In this document: positions 8,747 through 17,131 of the stretch, one piece after another | How the letters are laid out: the number at the start of each line of letters is the position of its first letter | Position numbering within the stretch: the stretch's first letter is position 1 | Translations under genes and position numbers: made by a program | The notes under the pieces: model-generated | The model's database searches: none | What the model was told of the DNA's origin: nothing | The model's input: the letters and a program-made list of their open reading frames with translations, nothing else | Source: Halosimplex litoreum | GTDB lineage: Archaea > Halobacteriota > Halobacteria > Halobacteriales > Haloarculaceae | Assembly (NCBI RefSeq): GCF_016065055.1 | Contig: NZ_CP065856.1 | Span: forward strand, 3,161,836-3,225,835 | Length of the DNA: 64,000 bases | Reading direction: 5' to 3'

Positions 8747-9083
8747 GCGAGCGCGTCGAGGGCTTTCGTCGCTTGCTGTCGTGTGAGGTCGATCCGTTTC
8801 AAGCCGAGCGCGTCGAGGGCTTTCGTCGCTTGCTGTCGTGTGAGGTCGATCCGTTTCAAGGCGAGCGCGTCGAGGGCTTTCGTCGCTTGCTGTCGCGTGA
8901 GGTCGATCCGTTTCAAGGCGAGCGCGTCGAGGGCTTTCGTCGCTTGCCGTCGCGTGAGGTCGATCCGTTTCAAGGCGAGCGCGGCGAGGGCTTTCGTCGC
9001 TTGCTGTCGAGCGCGGTCGCATCCGTTTCAAGGCGAGCGCGTCGAGGGCTTTCGTCGCTTGCTGTCGAGCGCGGTCGCATCCG
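8747..9083. repeat. 57-bp direct tandem repeat array, about six copies
   Basis: Units start at about 8747, 8804, 8861, 8918 and 8975, with a sixth, diverging unit at about 9033. Each carries GCGAGCGCGTCGAGGGCTTT, then CGTCGCTTGC and, in copies 1-4, GTGAGGTCGATCCGTTTCAA. Copies 1-4 differ by only a few substitutions. Copies 5 and 6 share a GAGCGCGGTCGC variant and one extra base. There are no unique spacers, so this is not a CRISPR array. It lies between the 3' ends of two convergent genes. Confidence 0.9.
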
Positions 9084-9172
9084 ATCGACTTCGTTTCACG
9101 ACTGGTCGAACAGAAACAACTGATACACTCGCAGACCGTAGTGAGCAACGGCGAGTCCAGTTCACCGCCGAC

Positions 9173-10876
9173 TCAACTGGCGTCGGGGAACCGGAGCGTC
9201 ACGGTGCTGCCCTCGTCGTCGACGTCGAAGGAGAGGTCGGCCTCGCAGCAGTCGGCGACCCAGGAGACGATCCAGAGGCCGATACCGCTGCCGTGGGCGA
9301 GCGGGGTCTCCTCCCTGCGTCGGAGGACCGCCCGTTCGTGCTCGGAGATGCCGGGGCCGTCGTCGCTGACGCGCACCGTCGAGCCGTCGGCGGCGCAGCC
9401 GACGGTGACCCGGACGGTCGGTTCGGCGGCGTCGTTGTGTTCGACGGCGTTCTCGACGAGGCACTCGACGGCCGATTCGACGCCCTCGCCGGTGGTGACG
9501 GTGCAGGTCTCGGGGCCGTCGACGGCGTAGGCGGCGTGGGGGTTCCGGTCGCGGACGCGGGCGACCACCCGCTCGGCGACGACGCGCAGGTCGTAGGTCG
9601 CGGTCTCGTCGGTCCGGTCGACGAGGCCCTCGATCGTCCGCGCCTTCTCGCTGAGGGCGATCAGCTCGTCGCTGGCGTCGACGATGCGGTCGACTCTGGC
9701 GGCGTCGTCGCCCGCGGCCTCCTCGGCGAGCAGGTCCGCGTTGCCGCGGATCGTCGTCAGCTTGTTGCGGATATTGTGCCGGAGCACCCGCGAGAGGATC
9801 TGCCTGAGCAGTTCCAGCTCGGCCTCGCGTTCCTCGAGTTCGCCCTCGCGCCGCTTGATCGGCGTGATGTCGCGGAGGACGACCACCCGGGCGACGGTCC
9901 GGCCACCTTCGACGACGGGCGAGACCGATACCGAGAACGAGTGCGACTCGCCGTCGACGGGACGGGTGACGACCTCCGGGCCGAACGGTCCACCGTCGGT
10001 CGCCGACCGTCCGCCGTCGGCCACCTCGGCGAGCGACGGGAAGTACGTCCCGACGGAGTCACCGGCGTACGAGCGCGGGATGTCGAACTGCGCGCGGGCG
10101 GCGCGGTTGCAGTCGACGACCCGGTCCTCGTCGTCCAGCGTCACGACGGCGTCCTGCATCTCCGCCATCGCCGCCTGGCGGGCGACGGGCACGACGTCGA
10201 GGAACTCGGCGCGGTACAGCGCCCACGACAGCAGGAGGCCGCTCCCGACGAGGCCGAACGGCGTCAGGTCGTGGACGGTCGGAACCCCTCCGAACAGGGT
10301 CACGACGTTCGCGGCCACCGGTGGAACCACCGCCACCGAGAGGACGGCGGTCTGGCGGCGCCTGAGGCCGCTCGACCGGGACCACTCGACGACGAGCAGT
10401 CCCGTACCGACGGCGATCAGCCCGTAGTTGACGGCGGTCTGGAGCCAGAACCACGGGCCGTACGCGACCACTGGGATCGTCCCGTCGACGGCCGTCGTCG
10501 GGCCGAAGACCAACCCGTGGGTACCGTTCGAGACCACCAGCAGGAGTTCGATCAGCACGTACGCGACGGACGTGGCGGCGACGGTCCGGGACAGAGACAG
10601 CCGACCGGTCACCGCCGCGGCGACGAGGAACCAGCCGACCGAGATGATCGACGCCGCCGAGAGCCGGAGCGTCCACAGCGCCATCGACGGCGCGAACCCC
10701 GCGATGAAGTAGTTGACTCCGAGGGTCAGCGGCCACAGCGAGATCCCGATGACGGCTAGTGTGAAACCTGTACTCGCCGGTTTGTCGGGTCTGCGGAGGG
10801 GCTCGTGCAACAGGCCGAGCAGCCCGGCCCCCGTCAGCAGGTACGCGATCCCCACGACCGCTGTCGCCGACGCCAT
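9173..10876 (-). CDS. Membrane-bound sensor histidine kinase with PAS domain
   Basis: A 567-residue protein. The N-terminal 210 residues hold about seven membrane spans (the 7TM histidine-kinase sensor type). A PAS region follows at about 225-340 (LDDEDRVVDCNRAA), then a short coiled linker. The phosphoacceptor box is SRVLRHNIRNKL near 365. The ATPase domain has N-box VECLVENAVEHND, G1 SDDGPGI and G2 GSGIGLWIV. All catalytic motifs are intact. The cognate regulator is not adjacent; the HalX regulator 5 kb away is a possible but unproven partner. The start at 10876 begins just before the first span. Confidence 0.9.
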   Translation of the reverse strand: MASATAVVGIAYLLTGAGLLGLLHEPLRRPDKPASTGFTLAVIGISLWPLTLGVNYFIAGFAPSMALWTLRLSAASIISVGWFLVAAAVTGRLSLSRTVAATSVAYVLIELLLVVSNGTHGLVFGPTTAVDGTIPVVAYGPWFWLQTAVNYGLIAVGTGLLVVEWSRSSGLRRRQTAVLSVAVVPPVAANVVTLFGGVPTVHDLTPFGLVGSGLLLSWALYRAEFLDVVPVARQAAMAEMQDAVVTLDDEDRVVDCNRAARAQFDIPRSYAGDSVGTYFPSLAEVADGGRSATDGGPFGPEVVTRPVDGESHSFSVSVSPVVEGGRTVARVVVLRDITPIKRREGELEEREAELELLRQILSRVLRHNIRNKLTTIRGNADLLAEEAAGDDAARVDRIVDASDELIALSEKARTIEGLVDRTDETATYDLRVVAERVVARVRDRNPHAAYAVDGPETCTVTTGEGVESAVECLVENAVEHNDAAEPTVRVTVGCAADGSTVRVSDDGPGISEHERAVLRRREETPLAHGSGIGLWIVSWVADCCEADLSFDVDDEGSTVTLRFPDAS

Positions 10877-11051
10877 TCTACGACGGTTGAACGGGGTGCT
10901 ACAAAATACGTCCGGTCGGTTCGGCGGCGACGGCGCCGCTGCGAGGCGAGACCGGGATCGAGCGAAGTCGCAGGACTGCGGCCCGTCGCGACCCGTCGAA
11001 CTACCGCCGACGGGACAAAGCTTACACCGCACCTCCCGAAATGTCGACGCG

Positions 11052-12131
11052 ATGGAACGAGTCTCCGCGACACGACGAAGAGTGCTCCGGGGTGGTGCCG
11101 CAGCGGTCGGTGCGGTCGCCACCGGGGCGTTCTCGGGGTGTTCGGCGAGCGGGTCCGGGAGGTCTCGGGATTCGTCCGCACCTCCCGCGTACGCGACGTG
11201 GTTGCCCGCGCCGGAACGGGTGTTGCGCGACCCCGAGGCGGCCGACGACCGAGCCACCCGGGGGCTCCGGCGTACGTACCCCTTCCGGACCGTCGCGTAC
11301 GACGACGTGGCTGCGTACCTGGACGAGACCGGTCGAACGGTGGCCGACTCCGTCGACACCGCGCCCGGGGACTACGAGACCCAGTACGCGGACGGCCACG
11401 TCCACCCGGTGCTCGACGTGGGTCCCGCCGATGCCAGGCTGGGCGTCCGGTCGATCCGAGGGATCTCCGTGCTGGAGACGGACCTGGACGACGCGACGGC
11501 GGTCGAGGCCTTCGAGGCGTACGAGGACAACGACTTCGAGCGGGTCGGCGAGTACGAGGGGTACACGCTGCTCGGGGCCGCCCGCGGACCGTGGGTCGCC
11601 GCCGTCGCCGACGGGACGGTCGTCGAGGCGTTCGAAAACTCGGGGGGACGTGGACCCGTCCTGCGCGAGCCGCGAGCGGCCGTCGAGGCGGTCGTCGAGG
11701 CGCGTGCGGGCGAGGACGGGAGTCGATACGTCGAGTCGACCGAGGCGGTGGCGGCCCTGGTCGATCGCCTCGGCGACGCCACGCTCGTCTCCGGCACGGT
11801 CACCCCGGAGGGTACCGCGGCCGACACCGATTCGCCGACCGGGACCGCTCGAACGCCAGAAACGTCCGGAACGGTGAGCGAGGGCGACCCGCTCGCGGAG
11901 GGGACCGCGCTGACGATCGACGGCGAGACCACGACGGCGCGCCACGTCGCCGTCTTCGGATCGGCCGACGCGGCGGACCCGGACGCGGTCGGCGGCGACG
12001 GGTCCCCGTTTGCCGACTGGTCCAATGCGTCGACGAGCGTCGACGGCCGCGCGGTCGTCGCGGAGGGTACCCGCGAGACGGCTGCCGTGCTCGACATCGA
12101 ATCGGGGCCCGTCGAAACGGCCGACGGGTAG
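11052..12131 (+). CDS. Tat-exported lipoprotein of unknown function
   Basis: A 359-residue protein. The N-terminus carries a twin-arginine signal (TRRRVLRGG) and an Ala/Gly-rich hydrophobic core ending in the lipobox FSGC, after which a lipid-anchored cysteine is expected. The mature part is acidic, with a Thr/Ser-rich stretch near 255-285, and has no catalytic motif that I recognise. The ATG at 11052 is the one directly before the Tat motif. It is divergent from the histidine kinase with 175 nt between them, so a shared regulatory region is possible. Confidence 0.75.
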   Translation: MERVSATRRRVLRGGAAAVGAVATGAFSGCSASGSGRSRDSSAPPAYATWLPAPERVLRDPEAADDRATRGLRRTYPFRTVAYDDVAAYLDETGRTVADSVDTAPGDYETQYADGHVHPVLDVGPADARLGVRSIRGISVLETDLDDATAVEAFEAYEDNDFERVGEYEGYTLLGAARGPWVAAVADGTVVEAFENSGGRGPVLREPRAAVEAVVEARAGEDGSRYVESTEAVAALVDRLGDATLVSGTVTPEGTAADTDSPTGTARTPETSGTVSEGDPLAEGTALTIDGETTTARHVAVFGSADAADPDAVGGDGSPFADWSNASTSVDGRAVVAEGTRETAAVLDIESGPVETADG

Positions 12132-12181
12132 ACCGGCGTCGGATTCGGCCGCGAAAAGGTTCGAACCGCACTCGATCGGCG

Positions 12182-12520
12182 TTACCAGTCGACCGAGAGG
12201 CTGCCGTCGCCGTTCGGGTCGGGCGCGATCTCCTCGTCGGTGCGGCGGTCGACGACGTGGATGACGCCGCGGTCTTTCTTCGCGGGACAGATCTCCGCCG
12301 CGCGGACGTTCTCGTCGAGGTCGTCCTCGTCGATGAAGTACGTCCGTGGTTTGGCGATCCCTGTCGAGAGATCCAGCTTCCAGTTGTCCGAGACCTCGGC
12401 GCACTTCCCGGCGCCGAAGCACTTGTTCGCCTCGAAGATGATCTTGTACGGTTTCTCCTCGACGGGGGGCGCGTCGCGCTCGCCGATGGTCGCCGGATCG
12501 ACGGGTCCGTCCTCGGCCAT
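12182..12520 (-). CDS. Small ferredoxin, probably with a [3Fe-4S] cluster
   Basis: A 112-residue acidic protein. The cluster motif near residue 33 reads CFGAGKC (C-x2-A-x2-C), and a later ICPA supplies the third cysteine. Replacing the central cysteine by alanine is the known signature of [3Fe-4S] ferredoxins. The fold FEANKCFGAGKC...CPAKKDRGVIHV resembles single-cluster ferredoxins that pass electrons to oxygenases. No redox partner is adjacent. It is a single leftward gene between the lipoprotein and the first universal stress gene, and its promoter region faces the latter. Confidence 0.75.
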   Translation of the reverse strand: MAEDGPVDPATIGERDAPPVEEKPYKIIFEANKCFGAGKCAEVSDNWKLDLSTGIAKPRTYFIDEDDLDENVRAAEICPAKKDRGVIHVVDRRTDEEIAPDPNGDGSLSVDW

Positions 12521-12622
12521 ACGGTCGTATCGGCGACGACGGACCTTTCGTCTGTCGATTCGTGCGAGCCTTCGCTCCGGCGGTCCACCGCGCTGGCCGC
12601 CGAGCCACCGGGCGGCCCGCCG

Positions 12623-12630
12623 TCTATAAG
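12623..12630 (+). promoter_or_regulatory. TATA box of the rightward universal stress gene
   Basis: TCTATAAG is centred about 27 nt before the ATG at 12655, which indicates a leaderless transcript. Confidence 0.55.
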
Positions 12631-12654
12631 ACGCGGGCGGCCCCACCGACAGAC

Positions 12655-13110
12655 ATGACGTATCTGGTGCCCTTCGACGGGTCGGCACTGGCCGAGGCCG
12701 CCCTGGAGCGGGCGACGGAGTTCGCCGAACTCACCGACGAGGAGGTCGTCGCGCTGATCGTGATCCCGCTGGACGAGCGCGAGTTCGCCGTCGAGCGTGG
12801 CTGGATCGACGCGGACGAGCGCTACGATCCCGACGAGATCGAGGCCGAGCTGGAGGTGGCGATCCGCGCCGTCGCGCCCGAGGCGACGATCCGCTGTGAG
12901 CGCCCCGAGGACGTGAGTTCGGTCGCGTCGGTCACGACCGACGTGGTTCGGACGATCCGCGCGGTCGCTCAGGATGTCGACGCCGAGATCGTGTTTATCG
13001 GCAGCGAGAACGCAGGGCGCGTCTCGACGCCGGTCTCCAGCGTCGGCGCACCGGTTTCGGAAGATCCTCGCTACGACGTGCACATCGTCCGCCACGTCGA
13101 CGAGGATTAA
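12655..13110 (+). CDS. Universal stress protein (UspA) family, diverged
   Basis: A 151-residue protein. It begins with the UspA first strand MTYLVPFDGS and ends with a strand-like VHIVRHVDED. The ATP-binding GSHGR loop of typical family members is replaced by GSENAGRVSTPVSSVGAP, so nucleotide binding is doubtful. The start is supported by a TATA box that gives a leaderless message. The last 4 nt overlap the last 4 nt of the convergent UspA gene. Confidence 0.8.
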   Translation: MTYLVPFDGSALAEAALERATEFAELTDEEVVALIVIPLDEREFAVERGWIDADERYDPDEIEAELEVAIRAVAPEATIRCERPEDVSSVASVTTDVVRTIRAVAQDVDAEIVFIGSENAGRVSTPVSSVGAPVSEDPRYDVHIVRHVDED

Positions 13111-13535
13111 CGCACGACGGTGACGGGGACGGGCGAGCGCCGGACGACCGCCTCGGCGACGCTCCCCAGGAGGATCCGGGTGACGCCCGAGCGACCGTGG
13201 CTCCCCATGACGATCTGGTCGATCCCGTTCTCGTCGGCGAACTCGACGATCGCGCGGGTCGGCTTGCCGACTTCGGTCTCGCGTTCGGTCGATAGCTCGG
13301 TGCCGTCGGCGAGGGCGGCGATCTCCGCGAACAGCTCCTCGGCCGCGGCCTGTTCGCTCTCGTACCACTCCTCGGAGAAGCTCGGAATCGAGGCCTGAGC
13401 GCTGTAGCCGGCTTCCGCAGGGTTGATGACGTGCAACAGGACCACCTCCGCGTCGTCGAACTCCTCGGTGACGAACTCGAACGCCCTGTGTGCCTGCTCG
13501 GACCCGTCGACCGGGACGAGGATGCGCTTGCCCAT
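13107..13535 (-). CDS. Universal stress protein (UspA) family, ATP-binding type
   Basis: A 142-residue protein with the complete family signature. It opens with KRILVPVDGSEQA and has the nucleotide-binding loop GSHGRSGVTRILLGSVAEAVVRRSPVPVTVV at the end. Such proteins are small cytoplasmic dimers linked to stress survival. Unlike its convergent neighbour it keeps the G-2x-G-9x-G(S/T) ATP motif. The two genes share a TTAA at their 3' ends, so both stop codons are TAA and overlap. The start at 13535 lies right at the first beta strand. Confidence 0.9.
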   Translation of the reverse strand: MGKRILVPVDGSEQAHRAFEFVTEEFDDAEVVLLHVINPAEAGYSAQASIPSFSEEWYESEQAAAEELFAEIAALADGTELSTERETEVGKPTRAIVEFADENGIDQIVMGSHGRSGVTRILLGSVAEAVVRRSPVPVTVVR

Positions 13536-13643
13536 GTCCCACGTACGACGCGGCCGGTGCTTCAATCTTCGGCGCGTCACCGGTTCGGTGCAGTGAGCCG
13601 CCGACCGACAACCCTTAGGCCCGCTCGTCGTCTACCCGGCGGT

Positions 13644-14063
13644 ATGCTCGACACGTTCGTCGCGGCGCCGCTCCAGTCGACCGGAGCGCTGGCCGCGGCG
13701 GCGGCGTTCCCCGCGCTGACGTGGGTCACGCTCGTCGCCTGGGTGTACCTCGACGCCGTGGCGCGCGACGGCGACCACCCCGTCCGCTCGGCGGTGACCG
13801 TCGCGGTCTTCCCACCCGCGCTGGTCGCGTACGTCGTCTCCCGTCCCGAACGGACGACCCCACAGGCCGACCGCGAGCGACTCGCGCTGACCGTCCTGCT
13901 CGCGCTCCTGGCGGCCATGATGGTCGGCACCGTCTTCTCGCCGCCGGACGTCTTCGCCCAGCCGCGCAACACCTTCGGCTCGCTGCTGGTGACGCTACCG
14001 CTGTTTTACCTGCTCGTCTACCGCGAGAACGCCGAGGCCGCCGACGCGGACACGGCGTCCTGA
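13644..14063 (+). CDS. Small membrane protein, four predicted spans
   Basis: A 139-residue protein with hydrophobic segments at about 14-36, 48-66, 80-99 and 112-125, separated by short charged loops. There are no conserved catalytic residues. The ATG at 13644 is the first in frame after the divergent UspA promoter region. It converges on mptA. I do not recognise a family with a known function. Confidence 0.7.
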   Translation: MLDTFVAAPLQSTGALAAAAAFPALTWVTLVAWVYLDAVARDGDHPVRSAVTVAVFPPALVAYVVSRPERTTPQADRERLALTVLLALLAAMMVGTVFSPPDVFAQPRNTFGSLLVTLPLFYLLVYRENAEAADADTAS

Positions 14064-14089
14064 GCGTCGACGGTAGGTCTCCGCCGTCG

Positions 14090-15025
14090 TCAGTCGTCGC
14101 CGTTGACTTCACCGCGCAGGGTCGCGACCTCGGCGACTCGTTCGGCGTGGGCGTTGTGCTGGTGGATGGACTCGTCGTTGGACTGCTCCATGCGGACGAC
14201 GGCGTCGTCGTCGAGGTGGGGGAACTCCTCGATGACGCCCTCGGCCATCGCGCGCACGCAATCCTCGACGAACTTCGCGTCGAGGTGGGACTGGTAGGTC
14301 ATGTGGTCCTCGTCGGGCCGCTTGGCGAGGTTGTAGATGCGTGCGCTCATCGAGTCGCGGGCCACCTCGATCAGCTCGACCAGGTCCACGTCGGGGCCGC
14401 CCTCGCTCTCGACGGTCAGCGTGGCGTGGCCGCGTTGGGAGTGGCCGGGCTGGGGCACCTCTTCGAGGAACTCCTCGATGGTGCGGTCGTCGACGCCCTG
14501 GTCGCGCAGCTTCTCGCGGGCGCGGGCGGCTGACATCCCCTGCGAGCAGGGACAGACGGTCATCCCCGTGACCTCGGCGCCGATCTCCTCGCGGATGTCG
14601 CCGTCCTCGGTGGCCGTCGCCGAGGCGATCACGTCGGCGGTCGACTGGGTGGGCAGATCGCTCTCGGGCGTCTGCTCGCGCGTGACGAACTCCGCCTCCA
14701 TGCGGACCTCCGCCTGCTCAGTGTAGTCGTGCTTGTCGAGCAGGCGCTCGGCGGCGGTGCCGCAGATGTCCTCGATGCGCAGGTCGCCCTGGCTGACGGC
14801 CTCCTCCAGGGTCTCGTCGATCACCTGCATGTTGCGGCTCATGTCGGCGCCCTTGCGCCAGGACGGCAGGTCGACGAACACCTCGAACTCGGCCATCAGG
14901 ACGTAGGGTCGTTTCTCCTCGCGGCTGATCTCGACGAGCTTCTCGACCCCGGTGACGCCGACGCGGTTGAGGCCGACGGTCACGTCCGGGCTCGACGCCT
15001 GGACGTCCGGCAGTTGTGGTGTCAT
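14090..15025 (-). CDS. mptA: GTP cyclohydrolase MptA (archaeal FolE2-type)
   Basis: A 311-residue metal-dependent GTP cyclohydrolase I type B, which makes the first intermediate of archaeal pterin biosynthesis (dihydroneopterin 2',3'-cyclic phosphate in MptA proteins). The sequence starts [23 protein letters not shown] as in the FolE2/MptA family. It carries the family metal-site cysteine segment MTVCPCSQ and the HSQRGHATL motif. Length is standard. In haloarchaea the product feeds folate-type or related pterin cofactors. It is monocistronic here. Confidence 0.92.
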   Translation of the reverse strand: MTPQLPDVQASSPDVTVGLNRVGVTGVEKLVEISREEKRPYVLMAEFEVFVDLPSWRKGADMSRNMQVIDETLEEAVSQGDLRIEDICGTAAERLLDKHDYTEQAEVRMEAEFVTREQTPESDLPTQSTADVIASATATEDGDIREEIGAEVTGMTVCPCSQGMSAARAREKLRDQGVDDRTIEEFLEEVPQPGHSQRGHATLTVESEGGPDVDLVELIEVARDSMSARIYNLAKRPDEDHMTYQSHLDAKFVEDCVRAMAEGVIEEFPHLDDDAVVRMEQSNDESIHQHNAHAERVAEVATLRGEVNGDD

Positions 15026-15191
15026 TGCCGCCGGCTTAGGACCTTCCCCGAATAGTGTTTTCGAAAGGGCCAGTACCCGCCTCGCTCGGTGACGACACGT
15101 CGCTGTTCACGGGGGCGCGTCGGCCCGTGACGACCGACGACGACCGCGGCGAGCCGGTCGTCGTCGCTGGGCGCGGTCGCTGCCGGCCGGG

Positions 15192-15761
15192 TTACTGCTC
15201 CAGGTCGCGGAACAGCGCTTCGAAGTCGTCGTCGGCGAGGCTCTCGGCGGCGGTCGACAGCGAGGCGCGCAGCTCGGCTCGGCGGTCTTCCAGCCGGCGG
15301 AACTCGTCGCTATCGGCCAGCTCCGCTGTGCCCTTGGCCGCTCGAAGCGCGACGCAGGTGCGCGTCACTCGGTAGTACTCCCGGAGCGCTCGCTCGTAGT
15401 CGGCACAGCGCAGGAGCCGGTCGACGGTGTCGAGCAACTCCTCGCCGGTGACCGGTTTGACGACGTAGTCGTCGAACTCCATGTCGACGATGTCGAAGTC
15501 GGCGTCGACCGCCGTGACCATCGCCACCCGGCACTCGAGCCCGCGCTCGCGGACCGTCTCCAGCACCTCGTCACCGACCAGGTCCGGCATCCGCCGGTCC
15601 AGCAACACCACGTCGACCGCCTCGTCGAGCTTCGAGAGCGCCTGTTCTCCCCCGTAAGCTGTCCGCACGTCGTAGTTGTCGCGGACGTGTGCGGCGTAGG
15701 AGTCGGCGACTGCTGGCTCGTCGTCGACGATCAGCACCACCGCCCGCTCAGGACCCGTCAT
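15192..15761 (-). CDS. Response regulator: receiver plus HalX domain
   Basis: A 189-residue protein. The receiver covers residues 7-120, with the acidic pair in VDDEP, phosphoacceptor Asp55 (VLLDRRMPD) and Lys in VVKPVTGEEL. The remainder is the alpha-helical HalX domain (LLRCADYERALREYYRVT) found after receivers in haloarchaea. There is no DNA-binding domain, so the output is probably protein-protein. On the minus strand an AT-rich TATATTTA lies only about 11 nt before the ATG. Initiation could therefore be at the internal GTG near 15740 (just before VLIVDDEP). Confidence 0.88.
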   Translation of the reverse strand: MTGPERAVVLIVDDEPAVADSYAAHVRDNYDVRTAYGGEQALSKLDEAVDVVLLDRRMPDLVGDEVLETVRERGLECRVAMVTAVDADFDIVDMEFDDYVVKPVTGEELLDTVDRLLRCADYERALREYYRVTRTCVALRAAKGTAELADSDEFRRLEDRRAELRASLSTAAESLADDDFEALFRDLEQ

Positions 15762-15898
15762 ACGAACGTAAATATATGACGCTAGCGGGCGCAAAAAGCT
15801 TCCGTCGGGTCCCACTTCGTGACGTAGACACCGACGCGCTCGTGGTCGGTCTCTCCCACCGTCGAACGCGCTCGACGCCGTGTCTCCGGGTGCCGCTG

Positions 15899-16948
15899 TC
15901 ACTCCTCGTCGTACTCGTCGACCAGGTCCTCGTAGCGGGCACCGGTCTGTTTGAGCGTCTCCGTCGAGTAGAGCCGCTCGTGGTCGACCGGCAGGTACTC
16001 GGCGGCCAGCTCGTCGATCTTCGCGTCGACGGCGTCCTGCTCGCGTCCGTGGATCATCGTGAAGAGGTTGTACGGCCACTCCTGGTCGGGGCGGCGCGGC
16101 CGGTGGTAACACAGCGTCACGTACGGCAGTTTCCCGACCTCGACGCCGCGGTCGTCGAGTTCGTCGTCGGGCACGTCCCAGACGACCATGCAGTTGGCGT
16201 CGAACCCGGTCACGAGGTGGTTGACGACGCAGCCGATCCGCTTGATGCAGCCGTCGGCGAGCAGCCGCTCGACACTCGCCAGCACCCCGTCGACCGGCGC
16301 GCCGACCGCCTCGGCCACGTCGCGGTAGGGAGTCGCCGTCAGCGGGAAGCCGCCCTGAACTTCCAGCAGGACCCTGCGGTCCAGCGCCGACAGGTCCGCC
16401 GCGGCCCGTTCGCTGATAGTCGTCGCCGCCACGTCGGTCTCCGCGAGGCTCTCGCGGGCGAAGCGGTCGCCGTTGACGACCGGGAACTCGAGATCGATGT
16501 AGAAGTCGGTCAGCATCGGCAGGACGAGCACCTCGCAGCCGGTCCGCCGTTCGATTTCGGCGAGGATGGCGTCGCGCCGTTCCTTCGAGGCGGCCGTGAC
16601 CACGAACCACATGTTCCACTCGTGGTCGCGGGCGTAGTTGTGGTTGACCTGCTCGTAGCCGTTGATGACCTCGGCGACCTCGTCGAACTGGTCCGCGGGG
16701 GCCTGCACCGCCGCCAGCGTCGAACTACCGATCACCGGGGGGTTCAACACGGGGCCGAACCGCCGGAATATCCCCTCGTCGTAGAGCCGCTGGACCCGGT
16801 CGAGCGCTTCGCTCTCGTCGACGCCCACGTCCGCGGCGACCGCCTCGAAGGGCCGTTCCCGGACCGGAAACCCGCTCTGCCACCCGTCGACGAGGGCCGC
16901 GTCGACGGCGTCGACCTGTGCTCGCCAGTCCGCCGTCCCCTGACTCAT
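15899..16948 (-). CDS. ahbAB: Siroheme decarboxylase, AhbA and AhbB units fused (Lrp/AsnC-like)
   Basis: A 349-residue protein made of two related Lrp/AsnC-type units (winged helix plus RAM-like domain). The units span about residues 8-165 and 170-349. Each has the family hallmark: GFPVRERPFEAVA and FRRFGPVLNP in the first, GGFPLTATPYRDVAEAVG and IKRIGCVVNH in the second, then CYHRPRR. These motifs belong to NirD/L/G/H and AhbA/AhbB, which decarboxylate siroheme in the alternative heme pathway, so I read it as an enzyme rather than a repressor. In many organisms the two units are separate genes. Confidence 0.85.
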   Translation of the reverse strand: MSQGTADWRAQVDAVDAALVDGWQSGFPVRERPFEAVAADVGVDESEALDRVQRLYDEGIFRRFGPVLNPPVIGSSTLAAVQAPADQFDEVAEVINGYEQVNHNYARDHEWNMWFVVTAASKERRDAILAEIERRTGCEVLVLPMLTDFYIDLEFPVVNGDRFARESLAETDVAATTISERAAADLSALDRRVLLEVQGGFPLTATPYRDVAEAVGAPVDGVLASVERLLADGCIKRIGCVVNHLVTGFDANCMVVWDVPDDELDDRGVEVGKLPYVTLCYHRPRRPDQEWPYNLFTMIHGREQDAVDAKIDELAAEYLPVDHERLYSTETLKQTGARYEDLVDEYDEE

Positions 16949-17101
16949 TCGTCGACGGTTAGGGGTAGTCCCGTGTGACTCTTTCGACTCCCTGGCGGGC
17001 GGGACCGCTCCCTCAGGGCCGTAGCTACCGGAATCCGACGAACGTGCGGATCGCGGCGGCGAAACTGACCGCGGCGCCCATCGCTCGACGAAATCAGGGC
17101 G

Positions 17102-17109
17102 CTTTAACC
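17102..17109 (+). promoter_or_regulatory. TATA box of the TrpD-like gene
   Basis: CTTTAACC lies about 27 nt before the ATG at 17132, consistent with a leaderless transcript. Confidence 0.45.
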
Positions 17110-17131
17110 CGATCGGACCGAACCGATCGAT

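Noticed and set aside
8290-8973. A minus-strand frame through the 57-bp array coding for 19-residue repeats
   Set aside because: The start lies within the array, the later part is Arg/Ser/Pro-rich nonsense crossing hairpins, and there is no promoter or ribosome site. I treat the array as non-coding but mention it as a lead.
8747-9083. CRISPR array
   Set aside because: The units are contiguous 57-mers without unique spacers, and no cas genes lie in the window.
12562-13110. Longer start for the UspA gene at 12562
   Set aside because: The TATA box at 12623-12630 lies inside that extension, and the UspA first strand begins at 12655.
15899-16948. Plain Lrp/AsnC transcription repressor
   Set aside because: Both units carry the siroheme-decarboxylase motifs, so the enzyme reading is better supported.
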